Shown here: positions 1 to 10,094 of the stretch, in pieces | Layout of the letters: every line of letters starts with the position of its first letter | Position numbering within the stretch: the stretch's first letter is position 1 | Assembly: GCF_021134715.1 (NCBI RefSeq) | Contig: NC_060028.1 | Span: 10,081,482-10,145,481, forward strand | Reading direction: 5' to 3' | Source: Daphnia pulex | Lineage: Eukaryota; Arthropoda; Branchiopoda; Diplostraca; Daphniidae | Length of the DNA stretch: 64,000 nucleotides | Made by a program: the position numbers and the translations under genes | Notes under the pieces: model-generated | What the model was told of the DNA's origin: nothing | Database searches by the model: none | Seen by the model: only the letters and a program-made list of their open reading frames with translations

Positions 1-2
1 GC

Positions 3-521
3 AACGAGCAAGCTGATCGTGCTGCCAAAAATGGGCTGGAGCTAAAACCTAGCCTCAGCTGCAGAAGAGACACAAACGACATCCGTGAAAACGTTGAAGA
101 CCTCCTCCTGAAAAAATGGCAAGGCCTCTGGGACAAGCCGAAAACGGAATGTGGACTTTTCACCCACAGACACAGTCCAGTCGTGTCAAGAATCGCCTCC
201 CTGTTCGGCCAGTCAAGAAGTGAGCAAGTGTTCTTATCGCAGATTCGCCTCGACATGCTGCCGCTAAACTATCGTCTGTTCAAACGCAAAAAACATCCGA
301 CCGGTCTCTGCTGCAACTGCGACGCCGAAGAAAAAGAAAATGTCGAACATGTACTGCTGGCCTGCCCGGCGTACGCAAAGGAGCGAGAAGAAATGGTGTA
401 CGTAGTGAGCGAAAACACTCCCACACTGCAAGAGCTGCTAAATTTCAACGACGAGGTAACTCTCAAAGCCGTTTTGGACTTCTTTAATGCCATAGGCATC
501 AAAGCCCGACTCGGTTTCTAG
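3..521 (+). mobile_element. Non-LTR retrotransposon, 3' end of the polyprotein ORF (partial)
   Basis: One open frame runs from the window edge (position 3) to the stop at 519-521, about 172 codons. It begins NEQADRAAKNG, the typical end of an RNase H domain in LINE-type elements. It ends in a Cys/His-rich tail, CCNCDAEEKENVEHVLLACP, a CxxC...H...C arrangement common at the C terminus of Jockey- and I-like ORF2 proteins. The reverse transcriptase and endonuclease lie off the left edge. The frame is intact as far as visible, suggesting a fairly young copy. Clade assignment is an inference from the motif pattern. Confidence 0.8.
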
Positions 522-646
522 CAAGAGAAACCAAAAACCTAAAGCCGGTGCCCAGCTTTCTCCCTAAAACGCATGTGCAAGTGGCGTAAATAGGCCTGCC
601 GGCCTGGAAACGTCAAACCCCCATCCCCAAAAAACCAACCAACCAA
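522..646 (+). mobile_element. 3' UTR and AACC-repeat tail of the retrotransposon
   Basis: After the stop there is about 110 bp of noncoding DNA, then an A-run and four tandem ACCA/AACC units (about 631-648). Many non-LTR elements end in a short simple repeat, so I read this as the element terminus. The next base belongs to the inverted-repeat arm. The matching position in the other arm has promoter DNA instead. Confidence 0.6.
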
Positions 647-657
647 CCAGAGACATC

Positions 658-1709
658 AGTCGAGTGAGCATCTCCGACACGGCAACAACTGCAGCGTACT
701 ATCTGTCACCATCTGCCTTCTTCACCGTATTGCCAGTTCGCATCCATGGGTAAATATTCTCTTTTTTACATTGAGATTGGTGTCAATCCTACTTTTTTCT
801 TTATGTATGCCTGTTATTATTTAATATTTATGTTTGAATTTGTTTAACGTCTAGTTAATGAGGCGTCATATGCTGTTGTGTGTTGTATCGTTGATGGCTG
901 GGTCGATCACTGGTGTACCGATGTCTCCTGGGTATGGCGGAAACCAAACCGCAACGCCGCCGCCTTACTTCTCAAAAGCAATTTACGCAACGACCAGTTA
1001 CTGCACCGAGGTCTTCAAGTACTACACCATTAAGGCACCCGAGTTTTAAACCACAAGTTACGCTGCCCCGAGCCACTACACTGACGTCCTGAAGTATTAC
1101 TCTGCCCCGAGTTACTACACCACAAAGGCGACGGAGTGCTACATGACTACGCATGCTGCCCCATCCTACTACACGAGGCTCCTAAGTACTACTCTGTATT
1201 CAGATACTTATTGCACCGATTTTCCTAAATACTACTCTGTTCCCAGCTGCTACACCGAGGCTCCCGCTGATTACTCCACCAAAACGGTCGAGTACTTCAC
1301 CGAAGCGGCAAACTACTTCTCTGCCCCGATCTACGCAATCACAACTGAGGCGGCCAAGTATTACGCAGTCCCCACTTACTACACAGAAGCTGCTCTTTCG
1401 TGCTACGTTGAACAGAAATACTACACTGATGCTCCAGTTCACTACACCACGACCTACGCTACACCACAGCCCCCAAGTACTACACAGGAGAAACCGCCTA
1501 TTACACAACGTATGCTGTCTAGTTTACTACACCGAGGCTCCCAAGTACTACATCACTAAGGCACCGGATTTCTACACTTGATGTATGCTGCCCCTGCCTA
1601 CTACACCGAGGCCCCGCATTACTACAACACTGAAGCGCTCAAGTACTACACCACAACCTACGCTGCCCCGAGCTACTACACCTACGTCCCGAAGTGTTAC
1701 TGTGCGTAA
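658..1709 (+). pseudogene. Tyr-rich YYT-repeat secreted protein, outer copy in left arm (broken, promoterless)
   Basis: Exon 1 (658-749) starts at a TCAGT initiator and ends at a GTAAAT donor. Exon 2 opens after the acceptor TAG at 852-854, with ATG at 858 and a signal-peptide-like start (MLLCVVSLMAGSITG). The body is a degenerate repeat of the form YYTEAPKYYSAPSYYT, seen as SHYTDVLKYYSAPSYYTTKA and VPSCYTEAPADY. The frame is broken by an in-frame TAA at about 1047-1049 (a Tyr position in the repeat), a lost base near 1170, and a shift near 1465 that reads into a stop at 1556-1558. The terminal YVPKCYCA-stop is at 1707-1709. Proteins of this style occur in Daphnia and resemble extracellular or cuticular structural proteins; the role is unknown. 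The left copy also lacks its TATA box. Confidence 0.6.
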
Positions 1710-1750
1710 AAGGTGTCGTTGAGAAAAAAAGAAGTCGTGCCCGAACTGCA

Positions 1751-2900
1751 GTGCCCTATCTGTCACCAACGGCATTCCTCATCGTGTAACCGATTTGTAA
1801 TTATGGGTAAATATTCTTATTTTTACATTGAGATTGGTGTCTATCCTATTTTTTTCTTTATGTATGTCTGTTATTATTTAATATTTCTGTTTGAATTTGT
1901 TTAACGTCTAGTTAATAAGGCGTCATATGCTGTTGGGTGTTGTATCGTTGATGGCTGGGTCGACTACTGCTGACCGATGTCTCCTGGGTATGACCGCAAC
2001 GCCGCCGCCTTACTACCCAAAAGCAACTTACGCAACGACCTGCACCGAGGTCTACAAGTACTACACTACTAAGGAACCGGAGTTAGCACAACTTACGGTG
2101 CCCCGAGCCACTACACTGACGTCCTGAAGTATTACTCAGCCCCGAGTTACTACACCACGAATGCGACGGAGTGCTACATGACTACGCATGCTGCCCCATC
2201 CTGCTACACGAGGCTCCCAAGTATTACTCTGTTCTCAGATACTTATTGCACCGATTTTCTTAAATATTACTCTGTTCCCAGATGCCACACCTAGGCTCCC
2301 GCTGATTACTCCACCAAAACGGTTGAGTACTACACCGAACCGGCAAAGTACTCCTCTGCCCCGATCTACGCAACGACAACTGAGGCGGCCAAGTATTACG
2401 CAGTCCCCACTTACTACACAGAAGCTGCTCTTTCGTGCTGCGTTGAACAGAAATACTACACTGATGCTCCAATGAGTCCAATCTACTACACCGCGACCTA
2501 CGCTACACCTAGCTAAAACACCGCAGCCCATTACTACACCGAAGAAGCCGCCTATTACACAACTACGTACGCTGCCTAGTTTACTACATGAGGAATTTAA
2601 GTATTACCCTGCCCCAAACTACTACCAAACTGAGGTTAATATGTATTACATCATCAAATCTCCCGACTAGTCACCACTTACGCTTCTCCGACCTATACAC
2701 CGAAGTTCTGAATTATTTATCTGGATGTGTTGAAAGATTGCTGAAATACAAGATTGATAAATAACAAGTGCATGTTTCTATTTTCTGCTTATGTACTTTT
2801 CCTGCTGCTGATAATTGCATGATGTGAGAAAATATTTCTGAGTGCTATGTAAACTTACAATATTGATCTTGCAAAATACAACAATAAAATTCAAACTCGT
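1751..2900 (+). pseudogene. Tyr-rich YYT-repeat secreted protein, inner copy in left arm (broken)
   Basis: A tandem paralogue of the preceding copy, with the same layout: exon 1 remnant to 1806, GTAAAT donor, intron with the same TTTAACGTCTAG acceptor, exon 2 from 1912, ATG at 1927 (MLLGVVSLMAGSTT). The repeat body keeps YYTT, APSYYT and TTEAAKYYAVPTYYTEA blocks. It is disrupted by a frame change near 2080, a TAG replacing a Glu codon at about 2290-2292, and a TAA near 2513. The last in-frame stop is at 2668-2670 and an AATAAA lies at 2883-2888. Even so, the poly(A) signal and splice sites remain, so transcription is possible. Confidence 0.6.
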
Positions 2901-3772
2901 GTTTTACATTTCAATAATATTCAAACTTTTCATTTTATAAATATTTTTCTATCATTAAAATTCTAAGTCCAACAAACAATATTATTTACAAATATTTTTC
3001 TAAAAATTCAAAGCCACCACCTATTTTTTTGCTAAGTCCAGACTTTTGTTTTTGAAAAAAATTTTAAAAAAATCCCCCCTACCAAAATTTTTAAAAAAAT
3101 TTTCGCGAAAAATTTTATACAAATTGTTTATTGCAACAAAATTTATTTTATTCGAATATTTTATTGCATACAAAATTTTTTTTTTAAACATTTACATTAT
3201 TTATTTTTCCTGTGGCCCCCAGGGGGGGGGGCCTGTCGCTTTCTCTACCGCGATAATAACATGATGCAAGTTATATGCAAGTTATTATTTGTTTGGCGCA
3301 GAAAGCTTGTTTTATCTAGCAGTTTTCGACTGTGTCAAACCTGATATTGATCAGGTTGCCTCAATCGTATACTGCATAATTGAATGAAAACTCAAAAGAC
3401 AACAGATCAAACTTTTAACTCAGCAACACAAAAAGCAATTCATATGGCATAAACGACAACACAACATTTTTGAAGTCAGGAACCCAGATGGAACAGCTCA
3501 GCTACCACAGCACAGCATGACAACCACTCAACACAACAATCCGCAATCTAATGGCAGCTAATGGCTGTCAATAGGTGGCTGTGAATAAGTGTCTGAAATG
3601 ATGTCCACCAGGTGGCGCGAATGTCTTCAGGGACGCTTAGCTGCCATTTTGTTCCAAGACGCAGCAGAGATGGGTTGTTGGTTGTGACGTTTCTGACGAT
3701 GAAAATTAAAAGGTATTTATTGTTAATTTCCTATTGCTATTGAATGTAATATGTTGATGTGAAAATTTACAG

Positions 3773-4192
3773 GTGATTTAGCACGTAGAAACCAAGTTGC
3801 CAAATCATTCAACTCAGACTTGGAAGTGCCTGTACATTTCCGAAATGGCGTGCCTCGTGTGTCTCGCTGCCTGTTCTTAGACGTACGTCTCATCCCATGC
3901 AACAGCAAAAAGTAATTATTTTGATCAAATGTCTTTCAAAAGTACAGATTTAGTTAACATGACTAGAGAGTAGACCAATTTGCTCTGCTACTATAGAAAT
4001 TTTTGAATCAGATATCAGTTATTCTGTTGGACTGCGTAGTTTCCTGTTACTCTTTGTATTCTTTTGTTATAATGAGTATGCATGTTTACAGAGTTGTGTT
4101 TCTCGAAAATAATTTTCTTTTCTTAAACAGGTATAACATACAAACACTTCTTTAACGCTGGTGGTGATTACCTTGTTGCAGCCAAATGGTGA
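3773..4192 (+). pseudogene. COX7A-like two-exon fragment in the inverted-repeat spacer
   Basis: Two exon-like pieces join in phase. Exon a is 3773-3886 (acceptor TTTACAG, donor GTCTCA). Exon b is 4131-4192 (acceptor CTTAAACAG, ending in TGA). Exon a reads SFNSDLEVPVHFRNGVP, close to the F-x-D-x-x-[IV]-PV-[HY]-[LF]-[KR]-x-G-[LV]-P core of cytochrome c oxidase subunit 7A and its relative COX7A2L. Exon b reads FFNAGGDYLVAAKW, which could be a remnant of the membrane helix but is too short and polar at its end. No start exon with matching phase was found: the nearby ATG at 3699 leads to an immediate stop on splicing. Most likely a degenerate or partial copy. The family assignment is tentative. 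Confidence 0.35.
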
Positions 4193-4873
4193 AAGGTGTG
4201 ACGAAGACAGATTGAACCATTGTATGGAACATGCGGTTGCAGTTCAATCCAGAAGTTGCTGTGCTGTGGTAGCTGAGCTGTTCCATCTGGGTTCCTGACT
4301 TCAAAAATGTTGTGTTGTCGTTTATGCCATATGAATTGCTTTTTGTGTTGCTGAGTTAAAAGTTTGATCTGTTGTCTTTTGAGTTTTCATTCAATTATGC
4401 AGTATACGATTGAGGCAACCTGATCAATATCAGGTTTGACACAGTCGAAAACTGCTAGATAAAACAAGCTTTCTGCGCCAAACAAATAATAACTTGCATA
4501 TAACTTGCATCATGTTATTATCGCGGTAGAGAAAGCGACAGGCCCCCCCCCCTGGGGGCCACAGGAAAAATAAATAATGTAAATGTTTAAAAAAAAAATT
4601 TTGTATGCAATAAAATATTCGAATAAAATAAATTTTGTTGCAATAAACAATTTGTATAAAATTTTTCGCGAAAATTTTTTTAAAAATTTTGGTAGGGGGG
4701 ATTTTTTTAAAATTTTTTTCAAAAACAAAAGTCTGGACTTAGCAAAAAAATAGGTGGTGGCTTTGAATTTTTAGAAAAATATTTGTAAATAATATTGTTT
4801 GTTGGACTTAGAATTTTAATGATAGAAAAATATTTATAAAATGAAAAGTTTGAATATTATTGAAATGTAAAAC

Positions 4874-6023
4874 ACGAGTTTGAATTTTATTGTTGTATTT
4901 TGCAAGATCAATATTGTAAGTTTACATAGCACTCAGAAATATTTTCTCACATCATGCAATTATCAGCAGCAGGAAAAGTACATAAGCAGAAAATAGAAAC
5001 ATGCACTTGTTATTTATCAATCTTGTATTTCAGCAATCTTTCAACACATCCAGATAAATAATTCAGAACTTCGGTGTATAGGTCGGAGAAGCGTAAGTGG
5101 TGACTAGTCGGGAGATTTGATGATGTAATACATATTAACCTCAGTTTGGTAGTAGTTTGGGGCAGGGTAATACTTAAATTCCTCATGTAGTAAACTAGGC
5201 AGCGTACGTAGTTGTGTAATAGGCGGCTTCTTCGGTGTAGTAATGGGCTGCGGTGTTTTAGCTAGGTGTAGCGTAGGTCGCGGTGTAGTAGATTGGACTC
5301 ATTGGAGCATCAGTGTAGTATTTCTGTTCAACGCAGCACGAAAGAGCAGCTTCTGTGTAGTAAGTGGGGACTGCGTAATACTTGGCCGCCTCAGTTGTCG
5401 TTGCGTAGATCGGGGCAGAGGAGTACTTTGCCGGTTCGGTGTAGTACTCAACCGTTTTGGTGGAGTAATCAGCGGGAGCCTAGGTGTGGCATCTGGGAAC
5501 AGAGTAATATTTAAGAAAATCGGTGCAATAAGTATCTGAGAACAGAGTAATACTTGGGAGCCTCGTGTAGCAGGATGGGGCAGCATGCGTAGTCATGTAG
5601 CACTCCGTCGCATTCGTGGTGTAGTAACTCGGGGCTGAGTAATACTTCAGGACGTCAGTGTAGTGGCTCGGGGCACCGTAAGTTGTGCTAACTCCGGTTC
5701 CTTAGTAGTGTAGTACTTGTAGACCTCGGTGCAGGTCGTTGCGTAAGTTGCTTTTGGGTAGTAAGGCGGCGGCGTTGCGGTCATACCCAGGAGACATCGG
5801 TCAGCAGTAGTCGACCCAGCCATCAACGATACAACACCCAACAGCATATGACGCCTTATTAACTAGACGTTAAACAAATTCAAACAGAAATATTAAATAA
5901 TAACAGACATACATAAAGAAAAAAATAGGATAGACACCAATCTCAATGTAAAAATAAGAATATTTACCCATAATTACAAATCGGTTACACGATGAGGAAT
6001 GCCGTTGGTGACAGATAGGGCAC
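4874..6023 (-). pseudogene. Tyr-rich YYT-repeat secreted protein, inner copy in right arm (broken)
   Basis: Exact mirror of 1751-2900, carrying the same stops and shifts. The disruptions therefore predate the arm duplication or were spread by gene conversion. The poly(A) signal is at 4886-4891 and the ATG at 5845-5847 on the minus strand. Confidence 0.6.
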
Positions 6024-6064
6024 TGCAGTTCGGGCACGACTTCTTTTTTTCTCAACGACACCTT

Positions 6065-7116
6065 TTACGCACAGTAACACTTCGGGACGTAGGTGTAGTA
6101 GCTCGGGGCAGCGTAGGTTGTGGTGTAGTACTTGAGCGCTTCAGTGTTGTAGTAATGCGGGGCCTCGGTGTAGTAGGCAGGGGCAGCATACATCAAGTGT
6201 AGAAATCCGGTGCCTTAGTGATGTAGTACTTGGGAGCCTCGGTGTAGTAAACTAGACAGCATACGTTGTGTAATAGGCGGTTTCTCCTGTGTAGTACTTG
6301 GGGGCTGTGGTGTAGCGTAGGTCGTGGTGTAGTGAACTGGAGCATCAGTGTAGTATTTCTGTTCAACGTAGCACGAAAGAGCAGCTTCTGTGTAGTAAGT
6401 GGGGACTGCGTAATACTTGGCCGCCTCAGTTGTGATTGCGTAGATCGGGGCAGAGAAGTAGTTTGCCGCTTCGGTGAAGTACTCGACCGTTTTGGTGGAG
6501 TAATCAGCGGGAGCCTCGGTGTAGCAGCTGGGAACAGAGTAGTATTTAGGAAAATCGGTGCAATAAGTATCTGAATACAGAGTAGTACTTAGGAGCCTCG
6601 TGTAGTAGGATGGGGCAGCATGCGTAGTCATGTAGCACTCCGTCGCCTTTGTGGTGTAGTAACTCGGGGCAGAGTAATACTTCAGGACGTCAGTGTAGTG
6701 GCTCGGGGCAGCGTAACTTGTGGTTTAAAACTCGGGTGCCTTAATGGTGTAGTACTTGAAGACCTCGGTGCAGTAACTGGTCGTTGCGTAAATTGCTTTT
6801 GAGAAGTAAGGCGGCGGCGTTGCGGTTTGGTTTCCGCCATACCCAGGAGACATCGGTACACCAGTGATCGACCCAGCCATCAACGATACAACACACAACA
6901 GCATATGACGCCTCATTAACTAGACGTTAAACAAATTCAAACATAAATATTAAATAATAACAGGCATACATAAAGAAAAAAGTAGGATTGACACCAATCT
7001 CAATGTAAAAAAGAGAATATTTACCCATGGATGCGAACTGGCAATACGGTGAAGAAGGCAGATGGTGACAGATAGTACGCTGCAGTTGTTGCCGTGTCGG
7101 AGATGCTCACTCGACT
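6065..7116 (-). pseudogene. Tyr-rich YYT-repeat secreted protein, outer copy in right arm (broken, promoter intact)
   Basis: Exact mirror of 658-1709 with the same internal TAA and frameshifts. ATG at 6914-6916, exon 1 at 7025-7116, initiator TCAGT at 7114-7118. Unlike the left copy it retains a TATA box 33 bp upstream, so it could still be transcribed. A multi-exon model that splices around the broken stretches is conceivable, but I see no good splice signals at the breaks and prefer pseudogene. Confidence 0.6.
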
Positions 7117-7150
7117 GATGTCTCTGGCCTTTTCTCTCTCCTTTTTATAC
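7114..7150 (-). promoter_or_regulatory. TATA box and initiator of the right outer YYT-repeat gene
   Basis: On the minus strand GTATAAAAAGG covers 7140-7150, and an ATCAGTC initiator has its A at 7116. The spacing of about 33 bp from TATA to start is standard for insects and crustaceans. The inverted-repeat arm ends at 7127, between these two elements. Confidence 0.7.
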
Positions 7151-7177
7151 GATTTTTTGATCACCCTCACCTCTTAA

Positions 7178-7541
7178 GCCTTGCGGGTATTCTACCTGTT
7201 TGATAATGATGAAACACGTACCTTTCTCACCCAACCTCTCCGCTGTCGCATGATACGTTTTACATAATGATCTCCATGACCTTCAAGCGCGAAGGAAATG
7301 CAAACTGGCCTTTCCTTCTTTAGGTTGGCGTTGCTGGGGATGGGTCTACAACAACAAATATCAAAATGAAAACCAAATAGCTGAGCCTTGCGGGTATTGT
7401 ACCTGTTTGATAATGATGAAACACGTACCTTTTCTCACCCAACCTCTACACCACCGCATTGACAGTTTTACACGTAATGTTCACCGTGACCTTCAAGCGT
7501 GAAGGACATGCAAACTGGCCGGCCCGTCTGCAGGTTGAACT
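7178..7541. repeat. Direct repeat of about 155 bp, two copies offset by 207 bp
   Basis: GCCTTGCGGGTATT through the CATGACCTTCAAGCG-type stretch to GCAAACTGGCC appears at about 7178-7335 and again at 7385-7541, with roughly 85% identity by eye. It lies just upstream of the right outer YYT gene promoter. It could be a duplicated upstream regulatory segment or a short dispersed repeat; no coding frame is conserved between the copies. Confidence 0.7.
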
Positions 7542-8929
7542 CTACAATGGTAATTGAAAAATAATTAATAAATACTGCATCACTTGGAACATGTTGAAAA
7601 TATACAAAAAAATTTAATTTTAAAAATTCTGAAGAAACGTACGAGTGTACGACTCTTAGGCTCATATACGTAGACTAAAATGTAAGCAATATTCTTACCT
7701 ACTTGATTTATCTTAAAAATGCAGTACATTATAATCAACTCAGACTTCCTGTTCTCAGCAAATTTTTGTCTTGCAATATAGTAGAGACCCTCTCAAAGAA
7801 GCATCGTCATGACACGGCAGCGATCACGTGGAGAAAGGCAAAAGATATTCGGCATGCTTTCACAAAATAATTTGAAGTAGATTAAAAAATTGATCTTACG
7901 AAAAGTCAAAACTCCAGCGATTCACTTATATGCCTTAGAGTTGTTCACTTTCGATTAAACTTGGTCAAATGGTGTGGAAATACCTCATCACTTTTCAAAA
8001 TCAAACCGTGGCTAAATTTTCACCGTATAAAACTTAACTGGAAAAAAAGTACAAACACAGAAGCAAAAGTAACATCCGACATTGGGCAGTGCGACATTTG
8101 TGGTAGAGCGAAAGTTTACATGGAAATGTCTAGTAAACTTTGACTTACCTAAACTGATCATTCCAATTGGAAATGGCGAAGAATCTGGTTGCGAAGTCGG
8201 TGTAGTTACAAGTCGGAATGTAATTTAACGACACCTGAGACCCATCAAAACGCGACACCATCACCAGGACTTGTGCGACAAGTAACATTTGCGGCGTCTC
8301 TCCTCTGGTTTTGTCATTCTTTGATTTGATAGTATCGAGCCGTTATTTTCTTCTTTCTCTTTAGAAACTTATTCGTTAACGTTCGTTTGAAATTCTTCCC
8401 TATTAGAAACTTATTCGTAGAGATCTACATTGCAATCATTGTTGCCTAAATACAATGGATTATTAGACTTTTCTACTGAATGGTCTCCCATTTACTTAAT
8501 CTGTAGCTTTCTTCATTAGAAATTGATAAACATGTAATTACTTTTTTGTGAATTGTTTCTGGTTTCCGTGTTGGATGCTTAAAGATATTGGTCAGAATAA
8601 CCAACACATTCAAGGATAATAATGGCAGCCCAACAAACTGAATGCAACTGCTGACTTGTTCACACCTCTAACAAACCGGCTGACACTCATAGTCAGAGAC
8701 TGTTAAAATTATAAAAAATAAAGATATTAATATGGGCATAATAATACAGGCATAAAGTTAAACTATGGGTAAACAGTCCCTTGGAACTATTTCAATATCA
8801 CATATTTTACAAAGAATCTTCACTTGGGAAGAATTCCCAATTATTAATAGTAAGTCTAGTTCAACCTCATGGCAATTTAATAAAAAAAACCACATGTTCA
8901 GTGTAAATGTAACATGTGTTACATTTAAT
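7542..8929. other. Intergenic DNA, no gene recognised
   Basis: Open frames here are at most about 65 codons, show no recognisable motif and are not bracketed by convincing splice sites. Base composition is A+T-rich and unremarkable. Confidence 0.6.
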
Positions 8930-9490
8930 AAATGAAATATGTGAATGTAATTCCTGAAATTCTGCAAATTCTGGATCTACTGGTATTTTATTGATGTCCC
9001 CTTTTACTGGATTCACTCTCTGTGTAAGAAGTTGGACAGGAATAGCTTCCAGGGCTTTTTTCTTTTTTCACTTCAGAACTATTTCCTGAATTGACATATC
9101 TTTCAACCTTCCAACAAAAAATGCTTAAAAAATATACTAATAACTGGTAGAATTGCCGATAATACCTGAATTTAGAATTTTACAGGATCCTACAAATGTG
9201 TTGTTACATATCTCAAGGCTGAATCTGCTTCATCATCATTCTTGAAGCCAACAAAGCCAAAATGTCGAAATTTCCCATCTTTATCATATTTCAGTTGAAC
9301 GTCTGTAACTTGTCCTTTTTGACTGAAGGTTTCTTCTGTGCTGACCCCTGAGTTACAAAAGTTCAAAAGTAAACATTCTATTCTATTTCAAGGTCCCTAT
9401 TTCAAGCCCCTTGAATAATGGCAATAAAATAAATGTGATATAATAATAACTCACCGAGGGAGGAAGATTTATTACAACTATTCTCGTCAT
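8930..9490 (-). pseudogene. MRD1/RBM19-like multi-RRM protein, 5' relic
   Basis: Minus-strand exon 1 (9455-9490) reads MTRIVVINLPPS and ends at GTGAGT. Exon 2 (9208-9347) reads VSTEETFSQKGQVTDVQLKY then DKDGKFRHFGFVGFKNDDEA. This is the first RRM of the MRD1/RBM19 pre-rRNA processing factors, with the RNP1 motif GKFRHFGFVGF. A later piece (about 8930-9065) contains DPEFAEFQELHS, like the linker motif after that RRM in the family. Exon 1 ends in phase 0 but the good frame of exon 2 needs two extra bases, in a GGGG run at the acceptor, so the frame is broken. The other RRMs of this normally 800-950-residue protein are absent downstream. I therefore read a truncated duplicate. An unusual splice or a base error at the G run could alternatively rescue the first join. 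Confidence 0.55.
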
Positions 9491-10094
9491 TTTAGGATGA
9501 GGGGTCAAATGTCAATACTCATTAAAAATCAACTGTTGAATTTTCAATGTCAGAAACTACGAGCACTGCTACGAGTTTTGATTCAGGAAAACAAACACGT
9601 TTTGCATCAGTACATGACCACATGTGCCACAACAACACAATTACACAAACACAACCACACTAATGAAAGGAAGAAAATCGTCTGCTCTTTGCCCCACTCT
9701 TGCCAAGTTGCCAACTAAATAATAATAGGTGCATTTCCGCGGTCGCTTTTGATTTTCACATGCTTTTCATAGAGTGATAGAGTCTCTATCACTCTGCTTT
9801 TCACTTTTAGATTTTTTTTCCCCTAGTTATTGAAATGAATAGAACAGGCTGGAGCAGAGCTATAGACTCCTGGTCGGCTGGTCGCTTCACGGTTGTGTTG
9901 GCTTTGAAAAATATTATTTATACATATTTAAAAAAAAATGTTAGTTAACGGAATGAGAGAGACAACGGTCAGTCAATCGGAATAATTGTATTTTAATTAA
10001 CAAGAATTTGAGGCCACTACCACAGAAGTGCTGGATAACGAGAGAGGGGGGAATCGAGCTGTTGAACACACGGGAATAAGACGTCGAAAGAATT
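9491..10094. other. Intergenic DNA between the MRD1 relic and the CAPS 3' end
   Basis: No supported gene. Contains a perfect 25-bp palindrome at 9771-9795 (AGAGTGATAGAG, one T, then its reverse complement), which could form a 12-bp-stem hairpin. Confidence 0.6.

Larger units (their letters stand above)
647..3517 (+). repeat. Left arm of a 2.87-kb inverted repeat
   Basis: This stretch is the reverse complement of 4257-7127; paired positions sum to 7774. Every segment compared matched exactly, including all reading frames, the A+T-rich stretch near 2880-3220 and the run of ten G near 3221-3231. The match stops at 646/7128 outside and at 3518/4256 inside. The arm contains two tandem copies of a Tyr-rich repeat gene followed by about 800 bp of A+T-rich noncoding DNA. 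Confidence 0.95.
4257..7127 (-). repeat. Right arm of the 2.87-kb inverted repeat
   Basis: Reverse complement of 647-3517, same length and content. Outside this arm, at 7128 onward, the sequence continues into a TATA-containing promoter for the outer gene copy, which the left arm lacks. That makes the right copy the more complete, probably ancestral, arrangement. Confidence 0.95.

Noticed and set aside
1200..2531. Cys/Val/Gly-rich open frames antisense to the YYT-repeat units
   Set aside because: They mirror the Tyr-Tyr-Thr codon repeat on the opposite strand and appear wherever the repeat does; no start context or independent features.
3046..3264. 72-codon Lys/Phe-rich frame in each arm (also 4510-4728)
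   Set aside because: Translation of an A+T-rich tract of A and T runs; composition explains the open frame.
3699..3716. ATG of MKIK as first exon of the COX7A-like fragment
   Set aside because: Joining its GTATTT donor to the 3773 acceptor produces an immediate TGA, so phase does not match.
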